DNA of 5,298 nucleotides from contig JAADEU010000108.1 of assembly GCA_013153235.1 (NCBI GenBank), positions 1 through 5,298 of the forward strand. The letters run 5' to 3'. A program made the position numbers and the translations under genes. This DNA comes from Aquificota bacterium. GTDB taxonomy: Bacteria > Aquificota > Aquificia > Aquificales > Hydrogenothermaceae. Position 1 is the stretch's first letter, and every line of letters begins with the position of its first letter. Of this stretch, positions 1 to 5,298 are shown one piece after another. The notes under the pieces were generated by a model, which was not told the DNA's origin, ran no database searches, and saw nothing but the letters and a program-made list of their open reading frames with translations.

Positions 1-1
1 A

Positions 2-889
2 AAAAAGACAGGATTTGACCTGAAAGAGGATATGGGCTACATAGAATCAGTTCAGAAGTTCAAAATAGTTTATATGGACTGGCTTGAGGTTTTACCTGTC
101 GAATTCAGGTACTTTGACCCGTTTCAGGAAAAAATCATAACCACAGAAACGAAAGCCATTAAAATCACCCCCCAGACCACGGAGAAAAAAATCTCAGCAG
201 AGAAACTCTCAGAGGAGGAAAGAATCCAGCTTTACATGGAAAGATTCAAACAGCTATACCCTGAATACTTCCATAAAGAATCGTTTACCGACAGACTTTC
301 CGCCTTTGTATCACAGTACAGAAATCATATTATCCTTATCCTGTTATTTATGATTGCTGTTGCCGTAGGTGGAGGAAGAAAGATACTTGTTCGGTATATC
401 CCCCCATCAATAAAAGAACTGACAGAACTGGAAATGGAAAACCTCAACGATTTCAAGAAACTGTTCAGATTTGCATATGCCGAAAGGGGCATTTTTGATG
501 GTTATCTTGCATTTATGGAGGAGATTTTTTACAGGGCCCGGGTAATTCAAAAAAATGGGAAACTTGAAAGGATTATAATGGAAGACAGACAGATAAAGCC
601 TTCAGAAATAATTGGTATGTTCAGAAAAATAAAGATGGAAATAATAAACTCAAAACTGAAAAAGTTCTCTCCAGGGAAGGCACGGCTGATAAGGCTTTAC
701 CTGCTGATAAAGGAGTTCACAACTGCAGGATGGATACTGGTTATTATTCTGGCTGTAACATTTATTCTTCAGATTTCCGCCGAAAAAATCCCCGATTACA
801 GGGGTTATTTTTATCTGATAAATCTGGTTGTTGTACTGGCAGGTGCCGCAGGATACATACTGCTGAAAAGACCATTAATAAAGGTGTGA
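2..889 (+). CDS. BatD-like membrane protein, C-terminal part (5' end outside window)
   Basis: Probable BatD-type ('oxygen tolerance') envelope protein, cut by the left edge. The frame is open from the first codon at position 2 with no stop, so the Met at 32 is probably internal; its only Shine-Dalgarno-like GAGG sits two bases away, too close. Numbering from that Met, residues 18-46 (LEVLPVEFRYFDP, then ITTETKAIKI) match what I recall of the end of the last BatD beta-sandwich domain, an I/LPP-x-F-x-YFDP stretch just before the membrane anchor. A charged linker follows (50-98), then a membrane helix (about 99-114), a helical, probably cytoplasmic domain (about 116-230) and two closely spaced membrane helices (232-248, 259-277) ending in KRPLIKV. 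The C-terminal helix pair is more than the single anchor I would expect. It ends one base before the VWA gene, so the two are probably translationally coupled. The BatD assignment rests on a short motif plus context and is moderate; the membrane protein call is firm. Confidence 0.68.
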   Translation, partial: KKTGFDLKEDMGYIESVQKFKIVYMDWLEVLPVEFRYFDPFQEKIITTETKAIKITPQTTEKKISAEKLSEEERIQLYMERFKQLYPEYFHKESFTDRLSAFVSQYRNHIILILLFMIAVAVGGGRKILVRYIPPSIKELTELEMENLNDFKKLFRFAYAERGIFDGYLAFMEEIFYRARVIQKNGKLERIIMEDRQIKPSEIIGMFRKIKMEIINSKLKKFSPGKARLIRLYLLIKEFTTAGWILVIILAVTFILQISAEKIPDYRGYFYLINLVVVLAGAAGYILLKRPLIKV

Positions 890-890
890 A

Positions 891-2222
891 ATGGTTGAAT
901 TTTTAGAAAAAGATTATTTCTGGCTTATTATACCGGTTCTGATAACCGGATGGATATTCATAAAACTGAACGCAGGGAACCGTTTTGAGTTCTGGAGCTT
1001 TTTTGCCGTAGCCTTGATTTTGATAGCTGCACTTGCCCATCCGGTACTAAAAAAGGGGGAAAAGGTATTTTACAAAAACGACACTGAGATAGCCGTGGTA
1101 ATAGACCATTCCCTGTCAATGGCAGTTGATGATATCAGACCTGACAGGCTTACCGTGGCGGTGAGGAAGGCAAAACAACTGATTAAAATGCTGAAGGATG
1201 AAAAGGTTGCCGTTGTAACATTTGCAGATGAGGTTGATATTCTTCTTTATCCTTACCAGTCAGTTTCAAAGGAGCTGGAAAAACTGAACAACCTGAAATT
1301 AAAACCCCAGGGAAGTACAGACCTGATAGATGCCCTCAGCATTGCAAACTCACTTTTGACAGGAAAAGAAAGAATCATTGTTCTTATTTCCGACGGAGGG
1401 GATGAAGAGCTGGAAAAGATAAAAGAGCTTGTTGAAACCTCAGGGGTAAAATTCGTATTCCTCGGGGTAGCCACCGGAAAAGGGGGAAAGGTTCCAGGGT
1501 ATAACGCATTATCACGATTAAATACAGAGCTTGCAGAATTTGCCCGGCAACACGGCCTGTTCGTACAGGTTACAGAGGATGATACAGACATCAAAACAAT
1601 TGCCGAATTTATAAAAGGAATATCAGAAAAAACGAAAACTGTGCTGATGAAAGTGGAATCAAAGACCGAGCTTTCACCATTCCTGGGTCTTCTGGCACTG
1701 TTAATAATATTTGTAAACTTCCTGTCAAAACGATTTATTGCAACCGGTGCAGCTGTACTCCTGTTTTCACTCCCGTCTCAGGCAGGGGATTTCCTCGGTT
1801 ACATTTACTACATTACAGGGAATTACAGGGATGCAGCAAGGGAGTTCATATCTGAAAAAGACCCGGCCAGCAAGTACAACGGTGCTGTAGCTTACTTTAA
1901 GGCAGGAATGTACGATAAAGCCCAGCAGATACTGAAAGGAATCATCACCGAAAACCCCTCCCTCAAGAAAAAGGTCAGATACACCCTTGCCCTGTGTTAT
2001 CTTGCAAAAAAGGATTTTAAATCTGCCTACAAAATTGCAGAGGAACTCATTGAGCTGTATCCACAGGAACAAAGGATAAGGAAACTGTACCACTTTACAA
2101 ACATGATTGTTAGCATGAACAGGAAGCCTGAGAAGAAAAAGACCGTTGTCAAAATAAAAGAAAAGAAATCACAGCAGTTCAAAAGCTCACCTATGGAAAT
2201 AGGTGATAAAAATCCATGGTAA
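891..2222 (+). CDS. Membrane VWA protein fused to TPR domain (BatB-BatC type)
   Basis: Complete 443-residue protein with Bat-type architecture. Two N-terminal membrane helices (about 9-26, 33-51) precede a von Willebrand factor A domain (about 66-245). The metal-ion-dependent adhesion site looks intact: D72-x-S74-x-S76 in IDHSLS, T143 in GSTD and D168 in ISDGGD. A membrane helix at 262-279, a short SKR loop and a second hydrophobic stretch at 282-296 lead into TPR-like helices (about 303-320, 326-351, 361-390), including AVAYFKAGMYDKAQQIL. A Lys-rich tail (411-427) ends in NPW. The positive-inside rule would put the VWA and TPR parts in the periplasm; this is inference. AAGG at 881-884, six bases from the ATG, supports the start. 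BatB and BatC are separate proteins in some bacteria and fused in others; this is the fused form. Only one VWA gene is seen, whereas the classical set has both BatA and BatB. Molecular function is not established for the family. Confidence 0.85.
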   Translation: MVEFLEKDYFWLIIPVLITGWIFIKLNAGNRFEFWSFFAVALILIAALAHPVLKKGEKVFYKNDTEIAVVIDHSLSMAVDDIRPDRLTVAVRKAKQLIKMLKDEKVAVVTFADEVDILLYPYQSVSKELEKLNNLKLKPQGSTDLIDALSIANSLLTGKERIIVLISDGGDEELEKIKELVETSGVKFVFLGVATGKGGKVPGYNALSRLNTELAEFARQHGLFVQVTEDDTDIKTIAEFIKGISEKTKTVLMKVESKTELSPFLGLLALLIIFVNFLSKRFIATGAAVLLFSLPSQAGDFLGYIYYITGNYRDAAREFISEKDPASKYNGAVAYFKAGMYDKAQQILKGIITENPSLKKKVRYTLALCYLAKKDFKSAYKIAEELIELYPQEQRIRKLYHFTNMIVSMNRKPEKKKTVVKIKEKKSQQFKSSPMEIGDKNPW

Positions 2223-2234
2223 AAGGAGTGTAAG

Positions 2235-3200
2235 ATGAAGGTTCTACAGAAAATAAAAGACGAGCTTCAAAAGGCAATTATAGGTCAGGAAAAGATGATA
2301 GACGCCCTTCTTATAGGGCTTATAACAGAAGGACACATTCTGATTGAAGGAATCCCCGGGGTGGCAAAAACAACAGCGGTCAAAACCCTTGGGAAAGTAC
2401 TGAATCTGGATTTTAAAAGGGTACAGTTTACACCTGACCTTATACCATCCGACATTATAGGAGGGGAAATTTATATAATCGAGAGGGATGAGTTCAGGGT
2501 AAAAAAAGGTCCTGTATTTACCAATCTACTGCTGGCAGACGAGATAAACAGGGCTCCTGCAAAGGTACAATCTGCACTCCTTGAAGCCATGCAGGAAAGG
2601 CAGGTTACCATAGGTGAGGATACATTTAAACTTGATGAACCGTTTCTGGTTATGGCAACCCTTAACCCCATTGAGGAGGAAGGGGTCTACAATCTACCTG
2701 AAGCCCAGCTTGATAGATTCTTGATGAAGGTCGTTATTGATTATCCGGATGCAGATGAAGAATATAAAATCCTCAAGCTTGTTGCAGCCCAGGAGGGTAT
2801 ATCCGGCGAAGACAACAACCATCCTCCACAACCCCAGCAGGTTGCTTCCAGAGAGGATATACTTGCACTGAAAGGGGAACTGAAAAAGATACACATAGAC
2901 AGGGAGGTTGAGGAATACATAGTGAACCTAACCATGGCGACACGGCAACCTGAAAAATACGGAATACCGGCCCATTATATCCGGCTTGGCCTCAGTCCCC
3001 GTGCAACCATAAATCTGTACAAGGTATCAAAAGCGGTCGCCCTTCTGAACAACAAAGATTACGTCTCTCCCTCAGATGTACTGACCCACATAAAAGATGT
3101 TTTCAGACACAGATTTCTGGTTTCATTCCAGGCGGAGGCAGAAGGAATCACCACAGACCACATTATTGATATGATAGTTGAAAATGTACCTATGCCCTGA
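2235..3200 (+). CDS. MoxR-family AAA+ ATPase
   Basis: Complete 321-residue cytoplasmic ATPase of the MoxR family, at the usual length. Walker A is GIPGVAKT (39-46), Walker B is LLLADE (98-103) followed by the family hallmark INRAPAKVQSALLEAMQERQ. Sensor 1 is N144 in ATLNP, LPEAQLDRF (154-162) holds the likely arginine finger region, and sensor 2 is R256 in GLSPRA. The FTPDLIPSD segment (65-73) is also typical. The C-terminal helical lid spans about 205-321. A polar linker with NNHPPQPQQ (194-202) separates core and lid. AAGGAG at 2223-2228 lies six bases before the ATG, and 12 bases separate it from the preceding gene. MoxR ATPases are known as chaperone-like factors that mature or activate VWA-containing partners, for example in methanol dehydrogenase activation. 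The flanking VWA/TPR and DUF58 genes are the natural partners here. Family assignment is very secure; the substrate is unknown. Confidence 0.96.
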   Translation: MKVLQKIKDELQKAIIGQEKMIDALLIGLITEGHILIEGIPGVAKTTAVKTLGKVLNLDFKRVQFTPDLIPSDIIGGEIYIIERDEFRVKKGPVFTNLLLADEINRAPAKVQSALLEAMQERQVTIGEDTFKLDEPFLVMATLNPIEEEGVYNLPEAQLDRFLMKVVIDYPDADEEYKILKLVAAQEGISGEDNNHPPQPQQVASREDILALKGELKKIHIDREVEEYIVNLTMATRQPEKYGIPAHYIRLGLSPRATINLYKVSKAVALLNNKDYVSPSDVLTHIKDVFRHRFLVSFQAEAEGITTDHIIDMIVENVPMP

Positions 3201-3204
3201 GGAG
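3198..3204 (+). promoter_or_regulatory. Ribosome binding site that fixes the TTG start of the DUF58 gene
   Basis: TGAGGAG overlaps the stop codon of the MoxR gene (TGA at 3198-3200) and lies six bases before TTG at 3211. No ATG or GTG occurs in the frame near this position, and the conserved DUF58 N-terminal region needs the reading to start here. The overlap with the upstream stop suggests translational coupling. Confidence 0.8.
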
Positions 3205-3210
3205 TAAAAA

Positions 3211-4020
3211 TTGATAGATAAAAGCCGCCTGATTAGCATAAAAATAAGACAGAAGGTCCTCAGCCTCCTTGAGGGAAAGCACAGAATCATAAAATTCGGG
3301 GAAGAGGATGACCTGAAAAACATACGGGAGTATACCTACGGCGACAATGTAAAAAGAATAAACTGGATTATTACCGCAAAAGAGAAAAAGCCCTACGTGG
3401 TTGAGCGGGAAGAGCTGAAAAGCCAGAATATAGTAATCTGTCTGTTTGTGGACCAGGAATTTCTGTTTAAGAATAAACTGGAAAAAATGGCCGAGGTTTA
3501 CTCAATAATAGCCTATTCTGCTATGTACCAGAAAGACAGGCTGTACACATATATATTTTCCAGTGGAGTGGAAATGGAGGTTATCCACAGGAATAACATC
3601 TCAACTGTCCAGCAGGTTCTCGACCATCTGTTTAAAATAAAACTGAAAGAAAAAAGACTAAATTTCGAGAACTTCCACAGGAAGGTTCTCAGCCACAGAA
3701 GGTCACTCCTTGTTCTGATAGGAGACTTTTTCTACGACATTGACCTTATACCGGTAACCTCAAAACACAAACCGGTAATAATAAAAATCAGGGACAGAGA
3801 TGAAGAAAACCCAGGAAAGTATACAGGTTACCAGCTCAGAAGTTTCGACGGCAAAAGGAAGATACCGTACCTTGTACCCCCCATGGTAAAGACTTACAAA
3901 AAAAATCTGTCAGAAATAGACGAAAAATTAAGACAGTTCGCTGTCTTAAACAGAATTCCCATAAGAACAATATACACAGATGAAGACCCTTTTGTAAAAC
4001 TCAGATTGCTCTTCAGTTAA
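3211..4020 (+). CDS. DUF58 domain protein with degenerate VWA-like metal site
   Basis: Complete 269-residue protein of the DUF58 family, the usual companion of MoxR ATPases. It starts at TTG, supported by the Shine-Dalgarno sequence overlapping the previous stop. The diagnostic DUF58 region is clear: EGKHR (21-25), then IREYTYGDNVKRINWIITA (38-56), matching the family pattern x-R-x-Y-x-x-GD-D/N-x-R-x-I-D/N-W-x-x-T/S-A. The following beta strand normally carries a VWA-like D-x-S-x-S metal motif. Here it reads ICLFVDQEFLF (76-86), keeping D81 but lacking both serines, so metal binding at this site is doubtful. No membrane helix is apparent, so it is probably cytoplasmic; many DUF58 proteins have N-terminal membrane helices and this shorter form lacks them. 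The gene is last in the operon, and its stop overlaps the stop of the convergent mscS gene. A hairpin in codons 240-247 probably serves as terminator for that opposite gene. Function is unknown beyond association with MoxR. Confidence 0.9.
   Translation: MIDKSRLISIKIRQKVLSLLEGKHRIIKFGEEDDLKNIREYTYGDNVKRINWIITAKEKKPYVVEREELKSQNIVICLFVDQEFLFKNKLEKMAEVYSIIAYSAMYQKDRLYTYIFSSGVEMEVIHRNNISTVQQVLDHLFKIKLKEKRLNFENFHRKVLSHRRSLLVLIGDFFYDIDLIPVTSKHKPVIIKIRDRDEENPGKYTGYQLRSFDGKRKIPYLVPPMVKTYKKNLSEIDEKLRQFAVLNRIPIRTIYTDEDPFVKLRLLFS
3922..3949 (-). terminator. Intrinsic terminator of mscS, embedded in the DUF58 coding sequence
   Basis: On the - strand, TTAAGACAG, loop CGAA and CTGTCTTAA form a perfect nine-base-pair stem (3928-3949), followed directly by TTTTT (3927-3923) and then CG. 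It lies about 70-95 bases past the mscS stop codon. On the + strand the hairpin is followed by AACAG rather than T residues, so it should act only on transcripts from the right. It falls within codons 240-247 of the DUF58 gene. Confidence 0.72.
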
Positions 4021-5129
4021 GAATCATCACTGTAAAACTCAAGACCCTTCGGGAGCTTTTCCACATAAATTGACTGGCTTGGATAGGCAAAAGATGAACC
4101 ATTCTTCTCGACAATTTCCATAATTTTGAGATTTACATCCTCTTTTATGGCCATGTACTCTTCCCAGTTTGCCGTATTGGTAAAGGTGTAGATAAATATG
4201 TCCAGAGAGCTATCACTGAATTTATCGAAGAAGACAAGAAGTGTCTGGTCTTTTGCAATACCTGGATGGTTTAGCAGCATATCTTTAATATCTTTAACAA
4301 TCTTTCTGACGGTATCTGAGGGGGTATCGTAAACAATACCTATGGTCATTTTGATTCTTCTGACATCCCTTCTGGAAAAGTTCTCTATAGGGTTATTGGC
4401 TATATACTGGTTTGGAACTGTAACCAGGGACTTTTCAAAGGTCCTGATTTTGGTGGTTCTCATCCCCAGGTCTTCCACTATCCCTTCAACTGAGCCTACC
4501 TTTACCCATTCTCCTATTTTCAGTGATTTATCTGCCAGAATTGTAAGCCCACCAAACAGATTGGCAGCGGTATCTTTGGCAGCTAGGGCTATTGCCAGTC
4601 CACCAATTCCCAGTGAGGCAATAAGTGCCGTTACATTTATTCCCCACTCCTGCAGAACAGCCAGGGCAGCAAGGATTATGATAAACGATTTTGTTGCCTT
4701 GATTAAAAATGAGCCAACTTCCCTTGCCAGGTCTTTTCCAAACTTCTGGGTGAATTTGTATACATCCTCTGTAAAAACATTAACTCCGTTATAAAAAATC
4801 CAGAAAACCAGAATGATAAACAGGGACCTGACTGTATGCTGAACAATATCAGCTTGTATATTCAGAATATCAAATACTATCCACAGCCCGATTACAATAA
4901 ACAAAAATCTCAGGGGGCTTTCGATAACCTTCAGGACTTTATCATCAACGGTTGTTTTTGTTCTGGAAACAACAACCCTTATACTGTTGACAATAACAGC
5001 ACTGAAAATCTTGCGGAAAAATAAAAACAGCAGAAATATAATAAGGGCTATGGCCCATTTATACAGAGGGGTCCCCAGTACAACCTGATTTAAGATGTCA
5101 TTCAATCTCTCAAGGAAATCTCTATCCAT
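4017..5129 (-). CDS. MscS-family mechanosensitive ion channel
   Basis: Complete 370-residue inner-membrane channel that would open under membrane tension to release solutes on osmotic downshock. Membrane helices lie at about 23-39, 73-90, 101-118 and 140-160. The pore-lining helix (about 166-198) carries the small-residue signature ASLGIGGLAIALAAKDTAAN with GG at 193-194. The MscS beta domain follows: GEWVKVGSVEGIVEDLGMRTTKIRT (206-230), VTVPNQYIANNPIENFSRR (236-254). The alpha/beta cytoplasmic domain ends with FAYPSQSIYV (347-356). With four helices before the pore-lining helix region it is longer than the three-helix E. coli MscS (about 286 residues). It is transcribed opposite to the Bat-like operon and convergent with it, so it is not co-regulated by readthrough. 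The ATG has no good Shine-Dalgarno sequence (an AGG ends 14 bases away), and a TAA lies seven codons upstream in frame, which limits alternatives. A leaderless mRNA is possible. The family call is secure; the gated solute and subfamily are not. Confidence 0.95.
   Translation of the reverse strand: MDRDFLERLNDILNQVVLGTPLYKWAIALIIFLLFLFFRKIFSAVIVNSIRVVVSRTKTTVDDKVLKVIESPLRFLFIVIGLWIVFDILNIQADIVQHTVRSLFIILVFWIFYNGVNVFTEDVYKFTQKFGKDLAREVGSFLIKATKSFIIILAALAVLQEWGINVTALIASLGIGGLAIALAAKDTAANLFGGLTILADKSLKIGEWVKVGSVEGIVEDLGMRTTKIRTFEKSLVTVPNQYIANNPIENFSRRDVRRIKMTIGIVYDTPSDTVRKIVKDIKDMLLNHPGIAKDQTLLVFFDKFSDSSLDIFIYTFTNTANWEEYMAIKEDVNLKIMEIVEKNGSSFAYPSQSIYVEKLPKGLEFYSDDS
4041..4060 (+). terminator. Possible weak terminator of the Bat-like operon, inside mscS
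   Basis: AAG-AC-CC, a UUCG loop closed by C-G, GG-AG-CUU, then UU: a short stem with a 2x2 internal loop and a four-T run ending at 4060. It begins 20 bases past the DUF58 stop, where an operon terminator would be expected. The stem is short and interrupted, so this is a tentative candidate. Confidence 0.25.
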
Positions 5130-5136
5130 ATTTCTA

Positions 5137-5165
5137 ATTATGACCTGTTACGGTTTTATTTTCAA
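5137..5165 (-). promoter_or_regulatory. Probable sigma-70-type promoter of mscS
   Basis: Reading leftward, TTGAAA (5165-5160) and CATAAT (5142-5137) are separated by 17 bases. The expected start site falls at about 5129-5131, at or within two bases of the A of the mscS ATG (5129), so the transcript would have little or no leader. This agrees with the lack of a well-placed Shine-Dalgarno sequence. Confidence 0.5.
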
Positions 5166-5171
5166 ATCTGT

Positions 5172-5199
5172 TTGCATTTATTGTAAAATATCATATAAT
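5172..5199 (+). promoter_or_regulatory. Sigma-70-type promoter of tRNA-Ser
   Basis: TTGCAT (5172-5177) and a perfect TATAAT (5194-5199) are separated by 16 bases. Transcription should begin near 5205-5207, only a few bases before the mature tRNA 5' end at 5211. The -35 elements of this and the mscS promoter lie six bases apart, back to back, in an 81-base intergenic region (5130-5210). Confidence 0.75.
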
Positions 5200-5210
5200 G
5201 TTATGGCTTC

Positions 5211-5298
5211 GGATGGGTGCCCGAGCGGCCGAAGGGGCAGCACTGGAAATGCTGTGTGCGGTTTATCCGCACCGTGGGTTCAAATCCCACCCCATCCG
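5211..5298 (+). tRNA. tRNA-Ser, anticodon GGA
   Basis: A full class II cloverleaf. The acceptor stem GGATGGG (5211-5217) pairs with CCCATCC (5291-5297), with discriminator G at 5298. The D stem is CCC/GGG, with GG in the loop at 5227-5228. The anticodon stem CAGCA/TGCTG encloses the loop CTGGAAA (5243-5249), giving anticodon GGA at 5245-5247, which reads UCC and UCU. A long variable arm (GTGCGG, TTTAT, CCGCAC; 5256-5272) is typical of serine tRNAs, as is G as discriminator. The T arm is GTGGG-TTCAAAT-CCCAC (5274-5290). The window ends at the discriminator base, so whether CCA is encoded cannot be seen. Confidence 0.97.

Noticed and set aside
1253..1594. Open frame on the - strand inside the VWA-TPR gene, very rich in Ser
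   Set aside because: It is the reverse of a well-supported coding sequence, has no domain, and its Ser runs simply mirror Glu/Lys-rich codons of the real gene.
1812..1831. Perfect tandem 10-base repeat ATTACAGGGA in the VWA-TPR gene
   Set aside because: Only two copies within coding sequence, and the frame stays intact with sensible residues (YITGNYRD), so it looks like chance or a small old duplication.
3928..3949. The DUF58 hairpin as a terminator or attenuator for the + strand operon
   Set aside because: No T tract follows on the + strand and it lies before the end of the coding sequence; the T tract is on the - strand side.
4230..4256. AGACA/TGTCT hairpin followed after a gap by TTTT on the + strand
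   Set aside because: Five-base stem, T run several bases away, and deep inside mscS; too weak to call a terminator.
4342..4794. 150-codon open frame on the + strand opposite mscS
   Set aside because: It lies wholly antisense to the conserved pore and beta-domain region of MscS and shows no recognisable protein features or ribosome binding site.
1..5298. CRISPR arrays, insertion sequences, attachment sites beside the tRNA
   Set aside because: No spaced direct repeats, transposase or integrase frames are visible. The tRNA 3' end coincides with the window edge, so an integration site there can be neither shown nor excluded.

Overview
The window reads as a compact chromosomal segment of a moderately AT-rich bacterium. 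Codon use favours AGA/AGG for Arg and ATA for Ile, proteins are rich in Lys, Glu and Ile, and spacing is very tight. Together these suggest a thermophile, perhaps of the Aquificota (Hydrogenothermaceae type). That placement is inference from style only; no marker gene here fixes it.

Positions 1-4020 (+ strand) hold four tightly packed genes that look like one operon of the MoxR/VWA 'Bat' (Bacteroides aerotolerance) type. They are the C-terminal part of a BatD-like membrane protein, whose gene enters from beyond the left edge; a membrane VWA protein fused to a TPR tail (BatB+BatC architecture); a MoxR-family AAA+ ATPase; and a DUF58 protein that starts at TTG. Gaps are 1, 12 and 10 bases. No promoter is visible; it must lie upstream of the window. 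In related systems the MoxR ATPase is thought to act as a chaperone-like partner of the VWA/DUF58 proteins, with the Bat membrane proteins forming an envelope complex. The exact substrate is unknown.

Positions 4017-5129 (- strand) hold a complete MscS-type small-conductance mechanosensitive channel gene. It converges on the DUF58 gene so closely that the four bases TTAA (4017-4020) contain both stop codons. A strong hairpin with a T tract, reading on the - strand, lies inside the 3' end of the DUF58 gene and probably terminates the mscS transcript. A weaker candidate for the opposite direction lies inside the 3' end of mscS.

Positions 5130-5210 form a divergent promoter region. One promoter drives tRNA-Ser(GGA) rightward (5211-5298, ending at the window edge). 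The other would drive mscS leftward, with a predicted start site practically at the ATG (possible leaderless mRNA).

No mobile element, CRISPR array or clear novel system is visible. The most interesting points are the permuted and fused Bat operon, the loss of the metal-site serines in the DUF58 protein, and the terminator buried in a convergent coding sequence.
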